Shown here: positions 1 through 8,096 of the stretch, piece after piece
How the letters are laid out: every line of letters starts with the position of its first letter
Numbering within the stretch: position 1 is the stretch's first letter
From: Ardenticatenaceae bacterium
GTDB lineage: Bacteria > Chloroflexota > Anaerolineae > Promineifilales > Promineifilaceae
DNA: 64,000 nt
Assembly (NCBI GenBank): GCA_020634315.1
Contig: JACKBV010000012.1
Location: forward strand, 60,933-124,932
Reading direction: 5' to 3'
The notes under the pieces: generated by a model
Told to the model about the DNA's origin: nothing
The model's input: the letters and a program-made list of their open reading frames with translations, nothing else
Databases searched by the model: none
Translations under genes and position numbers: made by a program

Positions 1-1
1 A

Positions 2-1417
2 TTCAGTTTGTTGTGCGTGCTGCTGGCCCCGTTCGCCCATGAAAACGGGGTGCTGGTCGCGCCGCTGCTGCTGGTGGTGGAACTGGTGCAGGTGGGGGAT
101 AAACGGCCGTTATGGCCGCGATTGGTGCGGGCAGGCGTGTGGGCAGGGCCGCTGGTCGCATGGCTGCTGTTGTGGCGGCAGGTTCCCGCCGCCGATGGCG
201 CGGGCAGCCTGGCATTAAACGATTGGCACACCCTGGGGCGCAATGCCCTTTACTTTGTGCAGGGCGGCGCATATCCCTTCACCTGGTTGGGCGGCTGGCT
301 GCGCGACCGTTTTGCGCTGGATGGCTTTCTGGTGACGATCTTGTTGGCGCTGCCCGCATTGGCGCTGCTGGTGTGGGGACAATGGCGCGTGGGTTGGTCA
401 CGTCGTGCGGCGCTGCCATGGTTGTGGACGGCCGTTTCCGTCTCCCTCGCCATCCTCTTTTTGCCCTGGCTGCATGTCAGCGCCGCGCCGCGCATGTTAA
501 TGTTAGCCAGCGTGGGCATCGCCTGGCTGTGGAGCGATCTGCTTTGGGCAATCGCGGCGGACGTGCGCTGGCGGCAAGCCTTGGCCGGATTATTATTGGC
601 CGCGCTGCTGCTGCAAAATGGGCTGTTTGTGCAGGAGCAGTTAGACCTGTATGCCATTGGCGGCAGCGCGATTCGCGGCGCGGCAGCGGCGGCGCTGACC
701 GCACACGAACGGGGGGAAACGGCCGTTTTCATCAATTTCCCGGCCTGGATTGCCCCAGAACACGCCACCTATGCCCTGGGGCAGGAAGGGGACATCCTCG
801 TCCTGGGGCCGGAACTGCTGCCAGCCGTGGTGTGGGCGCACAGTGGGCAATGGGTGCAGGTGACAGCGGCACGCGTGGATGCCATTCGGCAGCAGCCCCC
901 TTACTACACCGGGCCGTTGGGCAGCGGGCCAGCCTGGGACGTGCAGAATCCGACCGCCATTTTCCGTGCCGCTTACTTCGCCGCTATGATTCAACTGCAA
1001 CCGCTGGGTCGTTTGGGCATAACGCCGCCGACAGGCCCGGCGCTGGCAACGTTTGCCGATGGATTGCGCTTGATGGCGGGAACGGCCGTTATCAGTGAGC
1101 AAGGGTTACAGGTTGACCTGACCTGGCAATTGGACGATGCCTTCTCGCCCGATGTCACCGTTTTTGTGCATGTGCTGGATGCCGCCGGGCAGCTAATGGC
1201 GCAGGCCGATGGCGATCCGCTGGCGGGGACGTATCCATTTGCCGCCTGGCCTGCCAGCACAACGCTGCAAGATCAACGCGTGGTGCCGGAAGCGGCGCAG
1301 GCGGCGGCGGTGCGTGTGGGGCTGTACAATCGGGTGACGGGGGAACGGGTAACGGCCGTTGCCGCTGATGGGACTGCTTTTGCGGATTCGGCCGTGCCCA
1401 TTGAAATCACCCGCTAA
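2..1417 (+). CDS. Multi-pass membrane protein, probable GT39/PMT-type glycosyltransferase family (5' truncated)
   Basis: The frame is open to the left edge, so the N-terminus is missing. The visible part starts in a hydrophobic segment containing a FAHENG motif, as in Tmtc/PMT-like membrane glycosyltransferases. It continues through about five membrane helices (roughly residues 10-210). The second half is a soluble, presumably extracytoplasmic domain. The last 110 residues (VTVFVHVLDAAGQLMAQ, then VGLYNRVTGERV) resemble the beta domain that often closes Chloroflexota glycosyltransferase-like membrane proteins. The substrate cannot be read. It converges on the kinase gene with a 59-base gap. 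Four palindrome copies sit inside the coding frame. The membrane topology is well supported; the family assignment is inference. Confidence 0.55.
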   Translation, partial: FSLLCVLLAPFAHENGVLVAPLLLVVELVQVGDKRPLWPRLVRAGVWAGPLVAWLLLWRQVPAADGAGSLALNDWHTLGRNALYFVQGGAYPFTWLGGWLRDRFALDGFLVTILLALPALALLVWGQWRVGWSRRAALPWLWTAVSVSLAILFLPWLHVSAAPRMLMLASVGIAWLWSDLLWAIAADVRWRQALAGLLLAALLLQNGLFVQEQLDLYAIGGSAIRGAAAAALTAHERGETAVFINFPAWIAPEHATYALGQEGDILVLGPELLPAVVWAHSGQWVQVTAARVDAIRQQPPYYTGPLGSGPAWDVQNPTAIFRAAYFAAMIQLQPLGRLGITPPTGPALATFADGLRLMAGTAVISEQGLQVDLTWQLDDAFSPDVTVFVHVLDAAGQLMAQADGDPLAGTYPFAAWPASTTLQDQRVVPEAAQAAAVRVGLYNRVTGERVTAVAADGTAFADSAVPIEITR

Positions 1418-1476
1418 TCATGACGAACACGTCATACTGTCCGTTCTCTTCTTAACCCAACATTCGCCAATTCCGC

Positions 1477-4400
1477 TTACTGCATAAACGCCAACCCAGG
1501 CTGCCACACCGGGTCATAATTATTGCCGGTCGTTGCCAATGCCGTTTGCACGCCGCTGCTGACATTGACGACAAAGATGTCGGGCGCTTCTGCCAAATCG
1601 CCGGTAAAGACGATGTTGGCATCGTCAAATGACCAGGCCAACGCCCCCTCAGATAAGGTGCCGTTATTCGTCAAGCGCGTCTGGTTAGAGCCATCGGCAT
1701 TCATAATGTAAATTTCTGGCACGCCATCCCGCGTGGAGACAAACGCAAGGCGCGAACCGTCATGAGACCACACCGGAAGATAATCGGCGGCGGGAGCGGT
1801 GGTCAGGCGCTGCTGGTTGGAGCCATCGGCATTCATGACGTAAATTTCATTGTTGTCATCACGCCCCGAAACAAAAGCGATGCGGCTGCCATCCGGAGAC
1901 CAGATTGGGGAAAAATCGAGGCCCGTTACGGTCAGGGCAACCGGCTGCCCGGAACCAGCGGCATTGGCGACGTAAATGTCGATTTCGCCGCAGTTGGCGA
2001 CAAAGACAAGCTGCGCACTGTTGGGCGACCATTGCGGATCATAGCTGTTGCAGTCAAAGGAAAGCTGGGTTTGGTTGCTGCCATCGCTGTTCATCACCCA
2101 GAGAAAATCGCCGCCGGTGCGGTCGGAGATGAAGGCGATACGCGCCCCGTTGGGCGACCAGACGGGGCTGTAGTTCGCGCCATTGTTTGCCAATGTGGTA
2201 CGGCCGCTGCCATCGGCATTCATGACATGAATCTCTTCGCTAGGGAAGGCGTCGGATTGAAAGGCGATGCGTGTGCCATCGGGAGACCAGGTTGGCGCAC
2301 TGTTGGAGCGCGTGTCATTGGTCAGGGCAATCTGGTTGGCGCCATTGATCGCCATGAGGAAGATGTGGCTGTTGCCATTGCGCGAAGACGCAAAGGCGAT
2401 GCGCGGCAGCACATTAACGGTGATGGTCACGGCTGCCGGAGTGGAATTGCCACTGCCGTCATTGACGTGATAGGTGAAGCTGTCTGTGCCGGAGAAGCCA
2501 GCGTTGGGTGTGTAGATGAATGTGCCGTTGCTGTTGAAGGCGAGGGAGCCGTTGGCCGGATTGGTGAGGAGAACGGCCGTTAAGGCATCGCCATCGGCAT
2601 CGGTATCATTGTCGAGAACGCTGGCGGGGGCGCTGTTGAGCACAGCGCCTTCATCGGTAGCATAGGCATCGGGATTGGCGACGGGCAGTGTGTTGCCCTG
2701 GTTAACGGTGATGGTCACTGTGGCGATGTTTGAATTGGCGGTGCCATCATTGGCGCGATAGGTGAAGCTGTCTGCGCCAAAGAAGCCAGCATTGGGTGTG
2801 TAGATGAATGTGCCGTTGGCGTTGAGGGTCAATGTGCCGTTGACGGGGTTGGTGGCGAGAACGGCCGTTAAGCCATCACCATCCGGGTCATTGTCATTGT
2901 TCAAGACACTGTTTGGCGCACTGTTCAGGGGCGTATCCTGACTGGTGCTGAAAGCATCATCTGTGGCTGTTGGCGCGGAGTTGAGGCCGCCAACGGTGAT
3001 GATGACCGTCGTCGTACCGGAGTTGCTGTTGCCATCATTGGCGTGATAGGTGAAGGTATCCGAGCCAAAGAAGTTGAGGTTGGGCGTGTAGACAAAGCTG
3101 CCATTGGCGTTAAAGGAGAGGGTGCCGTTTTCCGGCGGCGCGTCGAGAATCGCTGTGAGCAAGGCGCTGTCTACGTCGGTGTCATTGCTGAGAACGGTGA
3201 CTGGGCTGTTGAGAATGGCGTTTTCTGTCATGCTGTAACGGTCAGAGACGGCAATGGGCGGATCGTCCACCGGGTTAATGGTCAGGATGACGGTGGCAGC
3301 GCCGGAGTTGAGTGTGCCGTCGCTGGCACGATAGGTGAAGCTGTCGCTGCCGTTGTAGTTGGTGTTGGGGGTGTAGGTGAAACGGCCGTTTCCCTGGAAA
3401 TTCAATGTGCCATGCGCCGGTTGGCTGGCGAGAACGGCCGTTAAGCCATCGCCATCCGGGTCGCTGTCATTATTCAAGACACCGGTTGCCGCCGTATCCA
3501 GCGCCGTATCCTCATTAACCGCGAACGAGTCATTGTTCGCGGTCGGCGCCGCATTTGTCCCGCCAACGGTGATGATGACGGTGGTCGGGTTGGAATTATT
3601 GACGCCATCATTGGCAAAATAGGTGAAGGTATCCGAGCCGAAAAAGTTCGGGTTGGGCGTATAGATAAACGTGCCATCCCCATTCAGCGTCAGTGACCCA
3701 TTTTCCGTACCGCGATTGAGCAGCGCCGTCAACGTGCCGCGCTCGACATCAATGTCGTTGCCCAACACGCTGATTGGCGTGGTGTCTAAGGTTGTGTTTT
3801 CATCCATGTCAAAGCGGTCGGCGACAGCTTCCGGGGGATCGTTGATGGCGGCGACGGTGAGGATAACTTGCGCGGGCAGGGAAACTTCGTTGCCGGTGCG
3901 GGTGACATAGCTAAAGGTATCGGTGCCGTTAAAGTTGGCACGCGGCTGGTAGATGAAGGTGCCATTGGCGTTAAGCGTCAGATTGCCGTTGAGTGGGCCG
4001 GTATCGAGAACGGCCGTTAACACCACATCTTCTAGCACCGTCGTGTCGTTGTCGAGCACACTCAGCGGGGTGCTGTTGAGCAGCCCATCTTCCAACAAGG
4101 CAAAACTGTCGGGCACGGCAGAGACAATGGGCGTGGCGGTCGGCGTCGGCGTGCCCGTGGCGGTGATGGTCGCTGTGCCGGTGATGCCGCTTGTGTCTGT
4201 GATTACGGGCGTTGTCTCCGCGCCGGGTGTGCCGCCGGCACCGGGTGTGCCGTCAGCACCAGGCGTGCCATCGCTGCCCGTTTCAGCACCGGTTTCGCTG
4301 CCAGAGCCAGCGCCCGTTTCGCCATTACCAGCCTCGGCAACGGCCGTTGCCGCCGCAGCCGTCGCCGTCGCCGCCAGCGATTCACCGGTCGCCGTCGCCG

Positions 4401-6816
4401 CCAGTTCCGCCGCAGAGGGTGTGCCCGGCACAACCAGGCTGTAGAGCAGCCAGGCGCAGGGCAGCAGCAGCAAGGCCAGCAGCAAAGCTGCCAGCCGCAC
4501 GGCGCGTGGCGAAAGCTGGGAGGTGACTTCAACTTGCCCGGTCAGAATTTGCGGATCGCCGGTGGCGGTCGCAATTTGCACTTCAAAGGGGAGGAGCTGC
4601 GGCGGCTTGGGGAGAAACGGCCGTTCATATGGCTCAATCGTCAAATCCACCGTCCCTTGTTTTCCCGCTTCAACTTTTGTCCGCGTATGCAATGTGCCCA
4701 GGCGGTTTGGCGGAGCCGGTTCCTCCGCCTCTTTTTTCTGCGTGGGCAGCACCTGCCCAAACTGCTTGCCGAAGCGGCTCCAGCGGTTGATGGTGCGCTG
4801 CACGCTGCGCAAATCACGCATAAAGGGCAGGTTACGCACGATACGCAAACGCAAAATCGGCCGTAGCCAGCGCGGCGTCGTTGGCGCGTTAATCGTGTGC
4901 CGAATTTGCGCCGCCGCTTCCTTATCCTTGCGCGGGTCAACAAAATGCAGCGCTTCCCCCGCATCACGCCCAACAACATGAAACGTCGTATCCAGGTTGC
5001 CTTCGTTGCTGATCAAGACCTGAGTTGTGCCGCGATTTTGGAAACTCTTGGGCTGCATGTCGATTGTAAAGCTCTCGAATGGCGCAATCACCATCAGCCC
5101 CGGCACACCGACAACCAGGTCATCCGTCTGCGTGGAGCAAATATTCAAGTCATAGATGTGTGATCCGGCACCGGCGCTGCTGTGCAGCGGCGGGTGAATG
5201 AGAACACGCAAGGTGCCACGCTCACCGGGCAGCAGTTGCAGCGGTTCGCCGGGCAGCGTCACCCACTCCGGCGGGATGTTGGTCATTTGTAACTGGTAAT
5301 GGTCAACCGTCGCCCCCTGGTTAAAAAGAGCCACCTCAATTTCCGTCTGCATACCGGGTTGAATGGAGATATTCTCTGGCGTGACGACAACGCTTAATTG
5401 GTCAGTACGATGGATTTCCGGCTCGGCATCGGCGTCAAGGGCGGAGGCGGCGCTGATACCCGCCAGACTGGCGGCTGGTGCGGCGGCAGCCGCTGTGCCC
5501 ACTAAAGCAGCACGGCTGGTGCGAATTGTTCCGGCACGCCATTGCAAAAAGAATGCCCCAATTTTGACAGTTTGTTCGGGCGGCCATGCTTCGGGGACAT
5601 CGGGCAAGAGGCGGTTTCCTTCGAGATAAGTGCCGTTGATACTGCCCAGGTCTACAATTTGCCAGCCACCGCTTGTTTGCTGCAAGCGGGCATGGTGACG
5701 CGAAACCCCTTTATCGGCCAACACAACATCATTTTCGGTGGAACGGCCGATTTCGATCTGGTCTTTGTTGATAGGCTGGGTAACGAGCGTTTCACCAGGG
5801 CGACCCAGCACAAGCTGATCTTCTGCGCCGTTATAATGCCATTCCCCTTGCATTTGCAGCGGCACATCGCCCCAATCTGTGGGCAGCAAATGGGTGACAT
5901 CGGCTGGCGCGGCTGCTTCTGCCGCGGGGGGTGTGTTGATCACCGGCGGCGGCGCAACAATGGCCTGTTGGAGAGCAGCGGCCAGATCACGGCCGTTTTG
6001 GAAGCGATCCGCCGGTTCCTTGGCGAGCAGCTTGAGGATGGCTGTGTCCAGGGCGACAGGCAAATCGGGCTGAAGGTCGCGCGGCGGGATTGGCGTCTCG
6101 TTGAGGTGCTTCATGACCGCTTCGGTGGGCGTTTTCACGACAAAGGGCAGCTTGCCGGTGGTCAGTTGATAGCAGATGACGCCGAGGGCATAGAGGTCGG
6201 AACGGCCGTCTAGCTTTTGTGACAGGCATTGCTCCGGCGACATGTAGGGCAGTGAGCCAAGAAAGAGATGGGCGTTGGTGTCATCGTTGTCTTCCAATAA
6301 TGAAGCCAGGCCAAAATCGGTGAGGACAGCGCGTGCGGGCAAGCCGCCGGGCTGCTCTGGCGCGTCCAGGCGGCGCAGTAAAATATTGCCGGGCTTGACA
6401 TCGCCGTGAACGACGCCTTGCTCGTGCGCATAGGCGAGCGCGGCGGCGATTTGGGCGGTGAGTAATGCGGCGATGCGCGGTGTATACGGCCGTTGCGCAC
6501 GCTGCATTCGCTGCAAATGGTCGGCCAAGGTGCCGTCGCCAATCAATTCCATGCAAATAAACAATGTGTCGCCGGTTCCACCGCTTTTGAAAATGCGAAT
6601 GATGGATGGATGCTGTAACCGAGCGGCGGTGGCCGCCTCGCGCAAAAATTGTTCCCGAAACGGCCGTTGTCGCGCCAGGTGCGGGTGAATCAATTTAACG
6701 GCAACCTGACGCTGATGGCGTAGATCTTCAGCCTCATAGACGGCTCCCATCCCCCCCTCACCCAACAAGCGGATGAGGCGATAGTCGTCAATCTGTTTGC
6801 CAATTAATTCGTTCAT
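1477..6816 (-). CDS. Transmembrane Ser/Thr kinase with FHA domain, six Ig/cadherin-like repeats and a TolB-type beta-propeller
   Basis: 1779 residues from the ATG at 6816. The longer TTG start at 6831 is less likely, because GAGAAG sits just upstream of the ATG. Kinase domain about 12-285: Gly loop GEGGMG (19-24), Lys41, catalytic HGDVKPGN (Asp139), DFG (Asp167) and a SPEQ activation-loop end. FHA domain about 353-425 with GRS, SRHH and NGT. One transmembrane helix at about 773-797 follows an Ig-like region and a basic stretch. Outside lie six roughly 95-residue repeats with a SVLDNDTD-type signature (about 900-1470), then about seven PD40/TolB blades with WSPDG and VMNADGSN motifs. Last gene of the eCIS operon, 92 bases after the FHA-tail protein gene. 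Inferred role: a surface-sensing kinase whose phosphorylated targets are bound by FHA domains, controlling the injection machine. Confidence 0.9.
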   Translation of the reverse strand: MNELIGKQIDDYRLIRLLGEGGMGAVYEAEDLRHQRQVAVKLIHPHLARQRPFREQFLREAATAARLQHPSIIRIFKSGGTGDTLFICMELIGDGTLADHLQRMQRAQRPYTPRIAALLTAQIAAALAYAHEQGVVHGDVKPGNILLRRLDAPEQPGGLPARAVLTDFGLASLLEDNDDTNAHLFLGSLPYMSPEQCLSQKLDGRSDLYALGVICYQLTTGKLPFVVKTPTEAVMKHLNETPIPPRDLQPDLPVALDTAILKLLAKEPADRFQNGRDLAAALQQAIVAPPPVINTPPAAEAAAPADVTHLLPTDWGDVPLQMQGEWHYNGAEDQLVLGRPGETLVTQPINKDQIEIGRSTENDVVLADKGVSRHHARLQQTSGGWQIVDLGSINGTYLEGNRLLPDVPEAWPPEQTVKIGAFFLQWRAGTIRTSRAALVGTAAAAAPAASLAGISAASALDADAEPEIHRTDQLSVVVTPENISIQPGMQTEIEVALFNQGATVDHYQLQMTNIPPEWVTLPGEPLQLLPGERGTLRVLIHPPLHSSAGAGSHIYDLNICSTQTDDLVVGVPGLMVIAPFESFTIDMQPKSFQNRGTTQVLISNEGNLDTTFHVVGRDAGEALHFVDPRKDKEAAAQIRHTINAPTTPRWLRPILRLRIVRNLPFMRDLRSVQRTINRWSRFGKQFGQVLPTQKKEAEEPAPPNRLGTLHTRTKVEAGKQGTVDLTIEPYERPFLPKPPQLLPFEVQIATATGDPQILTGQVEVTSQLSPRAVRLAALLLALLLLPCAWLLYSLVVPGTPSAAELAATATGESLAATATAAAATAVAEAGNGETGAGSGSETGAETGSDGTPGADGTPGAGGTPGAETTPVITDTSGITGTATITATGTPTPTATPIVSAVPDSFALLEDGLLNSTPLSVLDNDTTVLEDVVLTAVLDTGPLNGNLTLNANGTFIYQPRANFNGTDTFSYVTRTGNEVSLPAQVILTVAAINDPPEAVADRFDMDENTTLDTTPISVLGNDIDVERGTLTALLNRGTENGSLTLNGDGTFIYTPNPNFFGSDTFTYFANDGVNNSNPTTVIITVGGTNAAPTANNDSFAVNEDTALDTAATGVLNNDSDPDGDGLTAVLASQPAHGTLNFQGNGRFTYTPNTNYNGSDSFTYRASDGTLNSGAATVILTINPVDDPPIAVSDRYSMTENAILNSPVTVLSNDTDVDSALLTAILDAPPENGTLSFNANGSFVYTPNLNFFGSDTFTYHANDGNSNSGTTTVIITVGGLNSAPTATDDAFSTSQDTPLNSAPNSVLNNDNDPDGDGLTAVLATNPVNGTLTLNANGTFIYTPNAGFFGADSFTYRANDGTANSNIATVTITVNQGNTLPVANPDAYATDEGAVLNSAPASVLDNDTDADGDALTAVLLTNPANGSLAFNSNGTFIYTPNAGFSGTDSFTYHVNDGSGNSTPAAVTITVNVLPRIAFASSRNGNSHIFLMAINGANQIALTNDTRSNSAPTWSPDGTRIAFQSDAFPSEEIHVMNADGSGRTTLANNGANYSPVWSPNGARIAFISDRTGGDFLWVMNSDGSNQTQLSFDCNSYDPQWSPNSAQLVFVANCGEIDIYVANAAGSGQPVALTVTGLDFSPIWSPDGSRIAFVSGRDDNNEIYVMNADGSNQQRLTTAPAADYLPVWSHDGSRLAFVSTRDGVPEIYIMNADGSNQTRLTNNGTLSEGALAWSFDDANIVFTGDLAEAPDIFVVNVSSGVQTALATTGNNYDPVWQPGLAFMQ

Positions 6817-6908
6817 GGGTGTACTTCTCAACTAAAAAACTTCGCGGGAATGGGGAGAAATTGCGTATTGCACAACGCATTTCCACCCGCATTTCTGCTT
6901 CTGTCTAC

Positions 6909-7874
6909 TCAACTGTAGACAAGCCGATAACTGGTGTGAGCCGGTTTATAGGCATTGATGAGCTGCTCGATCAATGCTGCGTTTTCTTTGCAGGCAGCGG
7001 GCAGGCTCACGGTAAAAATGAAGGGGTCTTGCCCTTCGCTCTCATCATCAATCTCCGGCGTATGGCCGGTGTAGATTTCCAAAACGCGCCGCAATGCCCA
7101 TTTGGTGCCGTGGCGGGCGTGGATGGCATGCGCTTCGGCGAGCATGGTGCGCCGCTGTGCCTCGCTCCAGGTGTCATCAAAAGCGAGGTTGAACCAGTTC
7201 ATGAGCCAGGGGAGAAAAGCGGATGGCGCGGTTTGGGGATCGAGGAACATGTCGAAGTTATCTGCATTCCATTCCAGGGGAATGATGATGGACTCGAACA
7301 AGGCCATGAAGCGGCTCATGAAGTCGGTTTGGTAGATGCCGGGCAGGTAATCGATGAAGCGGGTGCTGTGGCGGGAAAGCCCAGGCGGGGGTGCAAGGTC
7401 GGTGGGAAACGGCCGTTCCGCTTCCGGTTCTGGTGCCGCTTGGGGTGCAGGCTTTTCTTGCTGCGCTTTGGGCGGCGCGGCTTTTTCTTCGGTGGTGATG
7501 CCAGGGGAAACGGCCGTTTCCGCTGCTGTCGTTGTGGGCGGCGGCACGGCATCCTTCACCGCTGCCGGAATTTGCCGAAAAGTTAAAGTAAACGGCCCGA
7601 TTTGGATGACAGCACGATCCGCCAGGGGCATGGGGATATGGGCGGCCAGCTTTTCCCCATTCAACAACGTGCCATTGGCACTGCCCAAATCAGTAATCTG
7701 GCAGCCAGACGCCGCACAATCCAATTGTGCGTGCTGCCGCGACACCAGGAAATGGGGCAGCGGCAGCGAATTGCCTTCCTGCCGCCCAATCATAATTTTG
7801 CCAGGGGGCAGCCGAAATGCTTTTTCGATTTCCGGGCCGCTAACGTGTAATTGAAATTCAAACTGCTCGGTCAT
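6909..7874 (-). CDS. FHA domain fused to phage tail protein I-like eCIS baseplate protein
   Basis: 321 residues, ATG start. The N-terminal FHA domain (about 10-100) keeps the phosphothreonine-reading residues: GR at 30-31, SRQH at 45-48, NGT at 67-69. A Pro/Ala-rich linker (about 101-165) follows. The C-terminal domain (about 168-321) carries the tail protein I pattern: YLPGIYQTDFMSRFMALFE, then a Trp-rich FLPWLMNWF stretch and HGTKWALRRVLEIYTG. Tail protein I family members sit at the baseplate periphery and contact fibres or wedges. It precedes the FHA kinase gene, so the baseplate could be a direct phosphorylation reader. The domain calls are strong; the regulatory role is inference. Confidence 0.88.
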   Translation of the reverse strand: MTEQFEFQLHVSGPEIEKAFRLPPGKIMIGRQEGNSLPLPHFLVSRQHAQLDCAASGCQITDLGSANGTLLNGEKLAAHIPMPLADRAVIQIGPFTLTFRQIPAAVKDAVPPPTTTAAETAVSPGITTEEKAAPPKAQQEKPAPQAAPEPEAERPFPTDLAPPPGLSRHSTRFIDYLPGIYQTDFMSRFMALFESIIIPLEWNADNFDMFLDPQTAPSAFLPWLMNWFNLAFDDTWSEAQRRTMLAEAHAIHARHGTKWALRRVLEIYTGHTPEIDDESEGQDPFIFTVSLPAACKENAALIEQLINAYKPAHTSYRLVYS

Positions 7875-8096
7875 GAATACTCCGATTTTGCATTTTGTGC
7901 GGCTGATAGGGTGTTGGTACAGCGAAATGAGAAGGGTGTAAGGACGGTGACTGGAGCATGGTCAGCCCACACAAATAGGACTTTACTCCTATCAAATAGG
8001 GTACAAGAAACCGATGCGTAACGGCGTAAATGAGCCGTAGAAGTGGTGTGAACGCCGCGCAAACGCCCCGTAGAATTGGCGTGAAGGGCACAATGG
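7875..8096. other. Gap between tail protein I and large candidate effector gene
   Basis: 222 bases without a credible gene. It contains an imperfect 29-base direct repeat (8024-8052 and 8057-8085, period 33). No T-tract terminator is evident. Confidence 0.5.
8024..8085. repeat. Imperfect 29-base tandem direct repeat
   Basis: The two units share a pattern GCGYAAA..CCGTAGAA.TGG.GTGAA and are separated by four bases. Function unknown. Confidence 0.5.

Noticed and set aside
6816..6831. TTG start for the kinase
   Set aside because: The ATG at 6816 has a better ribosome site and gives the normal kinase N-terminus.
6819..7586. Plus-strand gene of 255 residues
   Set aside because: It is antisense to the FHA-tail protein I gene and is rich in unlikely residue runs.
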